This document shows, in pieces, positions 16,031-21,764 of a DNA stretch of 39,665 nt (positions within the stretch are counted from its first letter, which is position 1; every line of letters starts with the position of its first letter). The position numbers and the translations under genes are program-made. The notes under the pieces are model-generated. The model was not told where the DNA came from. It worked only from the letters and a program-made list of their open reading frames with translations, and did not search any database. The DNA is taken from NCBI GenBank assembly GCA_015521325.1, contig WAOK01000055.1, positions 1-39,665 of the forward strand, read 5' to 3'. The DNA comes from Desulfurococcales archaeon (GTDB taxonomy: Archaea > Thermoproteota > Thermoprotei_A > Sulfolobales > NBVN01).

Positions 16031-16298
16031 CATTGACCTCCTCCTTAACAGCCTCAGAGAAGATCTTTAGGAAAGCACCCACGTTACCGACGACCGCGAC
16101 ACCGACGCCCATCACTAGGAGTGTCGCTGCCCCAAGCCCCCTCAGTCCACCGAAGTTAATGACTAGCCTTCCGGTGGCGGCATCAATGCTCATGCTTATG
16201 GAGGCTGACGACAGCACAAACAGTGCACCAATGACCGTAAAGACCGTCGATATGAAGAAGAACTTTGCCCCGTAGTACATCGCCTTATCCCAGCGCAT
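16014..16298 (-). CDS. Small two-helix membrane protein of unknown function
   Basis: 94 residues from ATG 16298. Two hydrophobic helices (FFFISTVFTVIGALFVLSSA and LGAATLLVMGVGVAVVGNV) flank a short polar hairpin (SISMSIDAATGRLVINF). I recognise no family. The start was chosen because CTTATAAC (around 16336-16343) lies about 43 bases upstream and GGTGCGGTGGG supplies a ribosome-binding site just before ATG; a longer frame to 16400 would run through the promoter and the sRNA gene. It overlaps the convergent surface-protein gene by 12 bases. Confidence 0.6.
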   Translation of the reverse strand: MRWDKAMYYGAKFFFISTVFTVIGALFVLSSASISMSIDAATGRLVINFGGLRGLGAATLLVMGVGVAVVGNVGAFLKIFSEAVKEEVNGRSLW

Positions 16299-16325
16299 CC
16301 CACCGCACCGGTTTAGGTAAGCGAG

Positions 16326-16346
16326 CGGTCTAACGTTATAAGACCG
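16326..16346. promoter_or_regulatory. Inverted repeat over the TATA box of the small membrane protein gene
   Basis: CGGTCT-AACGTTATA-AGACCG has 6-bp arms around a 9-base centre holding the minus-strand TATA element (TTATAACG). An operator covering the promoter of the 94-residue membrane protein is a reasonable inference. It also lies about 29 bases downstream of the sRNA on the same strand, so it could instead be a processing or termination structure. Confidence 0.35.
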
Positions 16347-16374
16347 TGGGTTGGGTGAGATAGTAATATTTTGG

Positions 16375-16430
16375 GGCTCAGAACCCGAAACCGTCATCAC
16401 GGCTCAGGCTATCTAGCCCTCATCAACGCC
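16375..16430 (-). ncRNA. Dual-guide C/D box sRNA targeting 23S rRNA
   Basis: On the minus strand: stem GGC (16430-16428), box C TTGATGA (16426-16420), 12-nt guide GGGCTAGATAGC (16419-16408), box D' CTGA (16407-16404), 3-nt spacer GCC, box C' GTGATGA (16400-16394), 12-nt guide CGGTTTCGGGTT (16393-16382), box D CTGA (16381-16378), stem GCC (16377-16375). Spacing is ideal for an archaeal C/D sRNA. The D guide complements ACCCGAAACC and the D' guide complements AUCUAGCC, both in one stretch of 23S rRNA about 15 bases apart (E. coli ~670-692, recalled from memory). By the box D plus five rule, predicted methylations are near C673 and U686. The 5' half overlaps the 3' end of nth. Confidence 0.88.
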
Positions 16431-17096
16431 TACTTTGGGGCAGATGTCCGAGAGTGGGCACTCACCACACCTCGGTTTCCTGGCAGTACAGATCCTTCTG
16501 CCATGGGTTATTAATAGGGTGTGGAGTTTCAGGAGCGCCTCCCTGTCTCTCCCCAGTTCCTTGATCACCGCCTCTCTGATTGCTTCATACTTTTCTCCTC
16601 GCCTGATGAAGCCTAGCCTTGTGAGGACGCGCCTACAATGCGTATCTATTGGGAATGTTGGGTAGCCCCTCACCATTAAGAGGAATACGTCGGCTGTCTT
16701 TGGCCCTATTCCGGGAGTGCTGAGGAGCTTCTTTGCGAGAGTCTCTGGGTCCTCACTCATGAGTGTCGTTTCGTCGAATCCCTGAACGATTGCCTTAATT
16801 GTTCTCGCTTTCTGTCGCTGCATTCCGGAGACCCTTATTGCGTTAGCTATCTCCTCGATCGACATAGCCAGTAGCTTCTTCCTCGATAACCCATCACTAA
16901 TCTCGTAGAGTCTCTCAAGCGCGACGTTGGCGTTCTTATCATTCGTGTTCTGCGTCAAGACGATCGCTATGAGTGTGCCCAGCGGACCCAGGCCCTTCGC
17001 CTTGGCGAGCATGGCCGTGAATTCCTCGGCGTTTGGGGGCCAGCCGTAGGCCTTCTCGAGCCTCCTTAGCACCTCCCTAAGCATCGGCGCCCTCAA
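16413..17096 (-). CDS. nth: Endonuclease III-like DNA glycosylase/AP lyase
   Basis: 227 residues of the HhH-GPD superfamily. The helix-hairpin-helix STPGIGPKTADVFLL carries the catalytic Lys, FPIDTHCRR the catalytic Asp, and the C-terminus has a canonical C-x6-C-x2-C-x5-C iron-sulfur loop (CTARKPRCGECPLSDIC). It removes oxidised pyrimidines and nicks the abasic site. TTG 17096 is used here; ATG 17084 (MLREVLRRLE) is equally plausible. The last codons and the TAG stop are shared with the C/D sRNA, whose box C is read as part of Val-Asp-Glu. Confidence 0.93.
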   Translation of the reverse strand: MRAPMLREVLRRLEKAYGWPPNAEEFTAMLAKAKGLGPLGTLIAIVLTQNTNDKNANVALERLYEISDGLSRKKLLAMSIEEIANAIRVSGMQRQKARTIKAIVQGFDETTLMSEDPETLAKKLLSTPGIGPKTADVFLLMVRGYPTFPIDTHCRRVLTRLGFIRRGEKYEAIREAVIKELGRDREALLKLHTLLITHGRRICTARKPRCGECPLSDICPKVGVDEG

Positions 17097-17126
17097 AAGA
17101 CTCCCCTTAGCGGCTGGCTAGGTAAC

Positions 17127-17141
17127 CCTATAAATATGGGG
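17127..17141. promoter_or_regulatory. Near-palindromic TATA region between nth and the pilin-like genes
   Basis: CCCTATAAATATGGG reads as TATAAATA on the plus strand and ATATTTATAG on the minus strand. It sits about 24-30 bases before ATG 17161 of the pilin-like gene and about 35 bases before the nth start, so it probably serves as a bidirectional promoter core in this 64-base gap. Confidence 0.5.
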
Positions 17142-17160
17142 GATGATTGCGGGGATAAAT

Positions 17161-17505
17161 ATGAGGAAGGGCTTCGAGAGCCTGTACGCGGAATTGGTCA
17201 TGGCCTTAATAGTGACGAGCATAGGTGCAGCGATACTTCCTCTAATGAGGACTGTCGGGAACCTTGATGTAGAAGTTCCAAATACTGATTCATTTCTCTA
17301 TGCCATAGTGGTTAGGGACAGCGGCGACATAGTTGTGATAAACGATGACGAGGTCGGGCACATAATTAATGTTGTATGCAGCGACGGAGACGTGTTGAGT
17401 GAGGAGGTCGATCCGGGATACGGCGTGGTTATTGAGCAGCCCTGCACTTCCTACACAATAATCGACGAGGGCGGCAACGCCGTGCCGGTCACGATCGTGG
17501 GGTGA
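17161..17505 (+). CDS. Small pilin-like secreted protein (class III signal peptide)
   Basis: 114 residues. MRKGFESLYAELVMALIVTSIGAAILPLM looks like a type IV prepilin leader: a basic, glycine-ending tetrapeptide then a Glu five residues in and a hydrophobic helix. The rest is an acidic beta-rich domain (AIVVRDSGDIVVINDDEV) with two cysteines (VVCSDGD, QPCTSY) that may form a disulfide. ATG 17161 rather than 17143 was chosen because the TATA box ends only about 5 bases before 17143. It probably assembles into, or decorates, a pilus-like structure together with the next gene; that is inferred. Confidence 0.6.
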   Translation: MRKGFESLYAELVMALIVTSIGAAILPLMRTVGNLDVEVPNTDSFLYAIVVRDSGDIVVINDDEVGHIINVVCSDGDVLSEEVDPGYGVVIEQPCTSYTIIDEGGNAVPVTIVG

Positions 17506-17511
17506 CGAAGC

Positions 17512-18576
17512 TTGAGGGGTGTCTCAACGATCTTAGGTGTCCTTCTCATGCTCCTACTCCTCATAAGCTTCACCGTAACCCTCACACACTCTCTCCAGTC
17601 CTCTCTCGGTAGGGCCGGTATCGAGATCAGGGAGGCGCTAGCAGAGGCAAGGGCAATATCTACCCCTGTTAAGGCGAGGATCTCTGGGGGCTATGTTGAG
17701 GCTATCTCGGAGGGCCCCGTGACAAGGGTTTCGGCCGTTATCGAGCGCTTAAGTAACGGAACAGTTATCGTTCTACGGTCGAGCACCATTGTTGGAAGTG
17801 AGTGGACGCGGATAACGAACCTCGTCCCCGGGTATAGAGATGTATGGGTGATCTTCGAGGGCGGGAAGGTAATCAAGGCACTACCATCGGAGCCCAGAGA
17901 AGATGTCGGGATAGGTGACGTTGGGGCTTGGTACTTCATGTTGATGAGTGTGAGTAAGTATGTTGCTTTCCAGGAACTAGGTCCGGTAGCGATGTACACG
18001 TATACGCCAGAGTCTAAGGGGACGACATATATGTGGCAAGGTGAGACAGCCGAGCTCGCACCCTCCTCAACGATCTTCGCCACTAACGTGACGCTCATCA
18101 ACTCAAGCACCGCCCTAGCAAGGTTCAGCGCATGCAACTCTGTTAGGTACTATCAGGTCGGCATAATCGGCGCTAAGGTATTCCGTTATGTGGCGAGCTC
18201 CTCGACACGAATCAAGCTAGCGATTAATGCTGCGATAGTCCGAGATGCTGCCCCCGCCTATGAGAGAGATTTCGTTAACGTATCTCTCATAGCCTATGTC
18301 ATTCCGGGCTCAAGCCTCCCATACCACTTTGTCACTATGCCAACCTACCTCCAATACCTCGATAATGTGGACTACGCGAACTTCGGCACATATCCAAGGA
18401 TCGCTGAGAGGGTCGTGCTGTGGAGGGGCACATTCCTCCGTGACGGGGTATACAGCGTGAGTAACGTCACAGCAGTAACGCTCCTATCCGGCGAGGGCTA
18501 TGTGTTTGTGGGGATCGAGCTTAACGGGTGCCCGGGGACCGTGGAGGCAAGGATAGATGTGTCCTTCAGCGGCTGA
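17512..18576 (+). CDS. Pilin-like / surface protein with class III signal peptide
   Basis: 354 residues from TTG. The N-terminus RGVSTILGVLLMLLLLISFTVTL closely resembles archaeal type IV pilin leaders (RGVSPVIAT type), with predicted cleavage after Gly. A ~320-residue outer domain follows: a helix (SSLGRAGIEIREALAEARA), then beta-rich, N-glycosylation-rich sequence (NGT, NVT, NSS, NVS) ending without an anchor. It begins 6 bases after the small pilin-like gene, so the two form an operon. No ATPase or membrane platform of a pilus is in the window. Function beyond surface location is unknown. Confidence 0.6.
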   Translation: MRGVSTILGVLLMLLLLISFTVTLTHSLQSSLGRAGIEIREALAEARAISTPVKARISGGYVEAISEGPVTRVSAVIERLSNGTVIVLRSSTIVGSEWTRITNLVPGYRDVWVIFEGGKVIKALPSEPREDVGIGDVGAWYFMLMSVSKYVAFQELGPVAMYTYTPESKGTTYMWQGETAELAPSSTIFATNVTLINSSTALARFSACNSVRYYQVGIIGAKVFRYVASSSTRIKLAINAAIVRDAAPAYERDFVNVSLIAYVIPGSSLPYHFVTMPTYLQYLDNVDYANFGTYPRIAERVVLWRGTFLRDGVYSVSNVTAVTLLSGEGYVFVGIELNGCPGTVEARIDVSFSG

Positions 18577-19120
18577 TTACGCACTTATCCGATACGCCGA
18601 CGATGTAGAGGTAGAGTGAGTACTCCCTCAGCCCCTCTCTTATCCTCACCACGTGCACTGGGCACCAGTCAGGTATCCTGAAATCCAGTGTCACGACCCT
18701 CGTACCCGGCCTTAATTCGGAGGATAGCTTAGGCTCGAGCTCCCTGTTGACATGGGTGAGTAGGTACATGTACACAATAGTAGCATCGTTAAGTGGTACG
18801 TTGAAGAAGTCGTCATTTATGAGGATCACCCTATCGAGCACGCCCTCACGCCTCGCCCTCTCCTCGGCCTTCTTTACTAGGGAGCCCGATATCTCTATGC
18901 ACACGGCCCTGGCACCGCGCTTGGCCGCTTCAACAGCGACCTTTCCGTCCCCGCAGCCCAGCTCGTAGAACACGTCACCCTCCCTCACCTTGGCGAGGGT
19001 CATCACGTACGGTATTAGGTCGTCCCTCGTCGGCACCCATGGCACAGACTTCGCACCCGACACTGGCACCACCCCGTAACGCGTATATGCTGTGAGCCCG
19101 TATCCATTCACGGGGTTCAT
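18566..19120 (-). CDS. SAM-dependent methyltransferase-like protein
   Basis: 184 residues. Class I methyltransferase core: motif I VFYELGCGDGKVAVEAAKRGA, acidic end of strand 2 CIEISGSLVKKAEERARR, then INDDFFNVPLNDATIVYMYLL and RPGTRVVTLDFRIPDW. Similar small archaeal and bacterial proteins are annotated as methyltransferases of unknown target, some acting on protein lysines. ATG 19120 is used; a minus-strand TATA-like CTATAATC only about 10 bases upstream means a slightly later start such as GTG 19111 is possible. The 3' end overlaps the pilin-like gene by 11 bases. Confidence 0.82.
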   Translation of the reverse strand: MNPVNGYGLTAYTRYGVVPVSGAKSVPWVPTRDDLIPYVMTLAKVREGDVFYELGCGDGKVAVEAAKRGARAVCIEISGSLVKKAEERARREGVLDRVILINDDFFNVPLNDATIVYMYLLTHVNRELEPKLSSELRPGTRVVTLDFRIPDWCPVHVVRIREGLREYSLYLYIVGVSDKCVISR

Positions 19121-19121
19121 C

Positions 19122-19787
19122 TTGCCGATTATAGTTTTTCACGGCCACGCCTGCTTCGAGGTAATTGATTCCGAGGGCAGGAGCATAGTCATCGACCCAC
19201 ACGACGGGGGCAGTATAGGGCTCCCAAGGCCTGAGGCGAGGGCGGACGCCGTCCTCGTCACACATAATCACTTCGACCATAACGCGGTTGAGGTAGTCCT
19301 CAAGCCTGGCGGGGAGAAGCACATAATGAGGAAGGGCGAGTTCGTTGTCCTAGGCAAGCACAGGGCTAGGGGGATTGAGGCATACCACGACCCGTATGGG
19401 GGCAGGATGAGGGGTAAGGTCGTCATGTATGTCGTGGAGGTCGACGGGGTGAGGATCCTGCACGTGGGCGATCTCGGCCACACGCTCAGGGAGGAACATG
19501 TGAGGGCGATAGGCAAGGTCGACGTGGTAATGGCGCCAGTAGGGGGCACGTTCACGATAGGGCCTAAGGAGGCCGCCGAAGTGCTGAGGACCCTAAAGCC
19601 GAAGGCCTTCATACCGATGCACTACTGGGTGCCGGGCGTTAACCTCCCTCTCAAGCCTCTCGACGAGTTCCTTAGGGTCATAGAGGGTGAGCACGAGGTA
19701 GTGAGGGTTGGGAGCAACAGATTCGATACCTCTGAGATAGGGTGGGAAGGCACTAAGGTGGTCGTGCTCGAAGCCCCGAGAAAGTGA
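19122..19787 (+). CDS. Metallo-beta-lactamase-fold hydrolase (UlaG-like)
   Basis: 221 residues. It begins LPIIVFHGHACFEVI, the typical opening of the YtnP/UlaG-like subgroup, followed by IVIDPHDGG, the metal motif THNHFDHNAV, LHVGDLGH and a late FIPMHYW histidine. This is probably a metal-dependent hydrolase; the substrate is unknown. TTG 19122 is preferred over GTG 19092 because it starts the fold and avoids overlapping the divergent methyltransferase. A TATA-like GTATATGC at 19082-19090 lies inside that gene. Confidence 0.87.
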   Translation: MPIIVFHGHACFEVIDSEGRSIVIDPHDGGSIGLPRPEARADAVLVTHNHFDHNAVEVVLKPGGEKHIMRKGEFVVLGKHRARGIEAYHDPYGGRMRGKVVMYVVEVDGVRILHVGDLGHTLREEHVRAIGKVDVVMAPVGGTFTIGPKEAAEVLRTLKPKAFIPMHYWVPGVNLPLKPLDEFLRVIEGEHEVVRVGSNRFDTSEIGWEGTKVVVLEAPRK

Positions 19788-19790
19788 TTT

Positions 19791-19991
19791 TCACGGAATA
19801 TACACTGTCTTAACTATTACCCTATCTCTTCCTGTACTCCTGATATAGGGCTCCTCCTGCTCCCTGTATTCTCTCATGAAGCGCTGTACAGCCATCCTTA
19901 TCAGGTGTGACCTGGTGACCCCTAGCTCGGCCGCCACCCTGTCCATCTCCCTTATTAAGTCCTCACTCGCCTTGAACGTCACTATCTTCAA
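19791..19991 (-). CDS. Ribbon-helix-helix (CopG/Arc-type) DNA-binding protein
   Basis: 66 residues from TTG 19991. The strand IVTFKASEDLIREMD, helix AAELGVTRSHLIRMAVQRFM and a charged tail make a typical ribbon-helix-helix repressor. The start was set at the residue opening the beta strand; it is about 20 bases after a TTTAGTTA element, so the transcript would be leaderless. It lies 3 bases from the convergent hydrolase gene. It is divergent from a second ribbon-helix-helix gene across a spacer rich in inverted repeats, its likely binding sites. Confidence 0.8.
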   Translation of the reverse strand: MKIVTFKASEDLIREMDRVAAELGVTRSHLIRMAVQRFMREYREQEEPYIRSTGRDRVIVKTVYIP

Positions 19992-20031
19992 GGTAATACA
20001 CACCACTAACTAAACCGGAGTGATACCTTAG

Positions 20032-20070
20032 GAGACTGTTCATAGTCTCTAGGGCTCTAATTCCTAGAGC
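20032..20070. promoter_or_regulatory. Tandem inverted repeats between two ribbon-helix-helix genes
   Basis: Two perfect 6-bp inverted repeats lie side by side: GAGACT-GTTCAT-AGTCTC (20032-20049) and GCTCTA-ATTCC-TAGAGC (20054-20070). A third pairing, CTCTAGG (20047-20053) with CCTAGAG (20063-20069), links them. They sit in the 172-base gap between the divergent regulator genes, upstream of the TTATATC box at 20130-20136 of the plus-strand gene. Ribbon-helix-helix dimers bind such repeats; an autoregulatory operator is inferred. The rest of the gap holds AT-rich promoter sequence only. Confidence 0.5.
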
Positions 20071-20163
20071 ATTCATTACTTCTCTTCTAGTCTTCCTCCT
20101 TTAATACGAGTACATAATTAAGGACAATCTTATATCTTCCTCTTGAAATACTAATACATAGAG

Positions 20164-20517
20164 GTGACGCTTATACCGACAGTGCATATATCGCTGCCGG
20201 AGTCCGTGTACAGCGAGCTCAGGAAGCTAGCTAGCAGCATGGGCGTGCAGATCACAGATGTTATTAAGATGTTCATAAGGGAGGGGCTCCATCGAGAAAA
20301 GATTAGGGAGAATGGCGGGGTACCTGAGGCTATTAAGAAGAGGCTGGAGGAGTACGAGTCCAGGATGACGTTCCTGGAGGGCAAAATACACGTCACCGAG
20401 ACGCTGCTCACGACACTCCTCAAGGAGATAGAGGATCTGAAGGCACGTGTTGAGGAGCTCGAGTCGCCGGAGGTCTTCCTCAACCTCCCCAGGAGGGGAG
20501 GAAAGAAAGTTAAGTGA
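20164..20517 (+). CDS. Ribbon-helix-helix protein with C-terminal coiled coil
   Basis: 117 residues from GTG. Residues 1-45 are a ribbon-helix-helix domain (TVHISLPESVYSELRKLASSMG, TDVIKMFIREGLH). Residues ~58-100 form a heptad-rich coiled coil (RLEEYESRMTFLEGKIHVTETLLTTLLKEIEDLKARVEELE), ending in a basic tail. The coiled coil suggests dimers or higher oligomers, or docking to another protein. Clear TATA-like CTTATATC about 30 bases before the start. Divergent from the smaller regulator. Confidence 0.8.
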   Translation: MTLIPTVHISLPESVYSELRKLASSMGVQITDVIKMFIREGLHREKIRENGGVPEAIKKRLEEYESRMTFLEGKIHVTETLLTTLLKEIEDLKARVEELESPEVFLNLPRRGGKKVK

Positions 20518-20539
20518 GTAAAGTAATTAGGGCCCCAAA

Positions 20540-20610
20540 GCGCTTATAATCGGCAAGCCCCACTGAAGCCCCCGCAGCGGGGATAGTGAAGTGGGGTGGG
20601 TTACCCCTGG
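20540..20610. other. Convergent intergenic region with TATA box and nested inverted repeats
   Basis: A TATA-like CTTATAATC (20543-20551) is followed by CCCCAC...GTGGGG (arms about 20557-20563 and 20591-20596) enclosing CCCC-GCAGC-GGGG, then an overlapping GGGGT-GGGTT-ACCCC. The first and last stems compete for the same GGGG. It may be a small RNA or the terminator for the two convergent genes. I found no tRNA, ACA box or complete C/D boxes in it. Confidence 0.35.
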
Positions 20611-20620
20611 ACCCTCAAAA

Positions 20621-21697
20621 TCACCTCGTCTCGGAACCCATTATCTCCTTGACTACGGCGCTCGCTTCTGGGTCGCTGAGTATCCTCTCCCTCACCGGGC
20701 TTATCATCTCGATTAGGTACTCGGCCACTGCCTTCTTCAGGTCGAGGGGGTGGAGCCTGCCCTCCACGAAGTCCTTCTCCAGCTCCTCGTATCTGGCGTA
20801 GGTGACGTCCCCGCCGTATTTCTTGGGCCTCCTCACGATGAACTCCTTCTCGGTTCCGCGGAATATTATGTGCTTGGCTATGGCCAGCACCGGGTTGTTC
20901 TCGACAACCCTTGCGGGGCAGAACGCCTTCCTTATCTTGGCCCTTATCTCGTCGTCGGAGTCTATCACGAATATGGCCGTCTCCGGCTTTGACTTACTCA
21001 TCTTTACCTCGGCCAGTACCTCGTCCTTCGCCACGCCGCCGAAGTCCATCCTGCCGGGGCCTTTGAGGGACGGTATGAGGGGTGTGTGGATCGCCACGGC
21101 CTTCTTAGCCCCGAGCTTCTCCGCCACCTCTCTCTGAAGGACATGGGCTCTCCTCTGATCCATCCCGCCTAGGGCTACGTCGAGGTCCATGTAGATTATG
21201 TCGGTGACCTGCATCAGGGGGTAGATCAGCTTAGAGAAGTCCGACTCAGCCTCATCTGCCCTCCTACCCATTATGGTGAGCGCCCTCTTCACCCTGGCGA
21301 GGGTCACGGACTTTGCTACCTTAAGCAACGTTGCCCAATAGTCGCTGTCCTTCACGAGGTCCTCGGCGTAGACGAGTTCGTACCTCCCCTCGAGGCCTAG
21401 GGCGTTGAGTACGAGGGCCACGTGCTTGGCGGCTGCGTGGATCTTCCTCATGTCCCCGCCGAGCTTGTCGTTCACCCATGCGTGCCAGGTGGCGGCGAGG
21501 AGCTTCATCCTTATGCCGGCGTCCACGAGGTCCTTGAACTTGAGTGCCCAGACGAACCAACCTATGTGGAACACGCCGGATGGTTCAAAGCCCAGGTACC
21601 CGACGCCGCCTGTCTCTAGGACCCTCCTCAGCTCCTCAACTGTGATAACCTCCTCGACGTCGCGGAGGACAATGGCTAGCTTCTCCTCAACATCCAT
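20621..21697 (-). CDS. tyrS: Tyrosyl-tRNA synthetase (archaeal type)
   Basis: 358 residues, class I synthetase charging tRNA-Tyr. GFEPSGVFHIGWFVWALK carries the HIGH-like signature; MQVTDIIYMDLDVALGGMDQRRAHVL is the tyrosine-binding pocket; KMSKSKPETAI is the KMSKS loop. The C-terminal domain ends at VVKEIMGSETR. Length and motifs match archaeal TyrRS. It lies downstream of ppdK on the same strand, 67 bases away, with a GGTG ribosome-binding site (AGGTGTCATC before ATG) and a T-rich stretch between the genes. Confidence 0.96.
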   Translation of the reverse strand: MDVEEKLAIVLRDVEEVITVEELRRVLETGGVGYLGFEPSGVFHIGWFVWALKFKDLVDAGIRMKLLAATWHAWVNDKLGGDMRKIHAAAKHVALVLNALGLEGRYELVYAEDLVKDSDYWATLLKVAKSVTLARVKRALTIMGRRADEAESDFSKLIYPLMQVTDIIYMDLDVALGGMDQRRAHVLQREVAEKLGAKKAVAIHTPLIPSLKGPGRMDFGGVAKDEVLAEVKMSKSKPETAIFVIDSDDEIRAKIRKAFCPARVVENNPVLAIAKHIIFRGTEKEFIVRRPKKYGGDVTYARYEELEKDFVEGRLHPLDLKKAVAEYLIEMISPVRERILSDPEASAVVKEIMGSETR

Positions 21698-21728
21698 GAT
21701 GACACCTAAGAAGTGGAGAGAGGGACGG

Positions 21729-21734
21729 AAAAAA
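21729..21734 (-). terminator. Oligo-T transcription terminator candidate after ppdK
   Basis: The minus strand reads CCTTTTTTCC about 30 bases after the ppdK stop and before tyrS. Archaeal RNA polymerase often terminates at such T-runs without a hairpin. It may separate or attenuate the two genes. Confidence 0.4.
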
Positions 21735-21764
21735 GGTGTGCCCTCAGTGGTTCTCTACTAAAAA

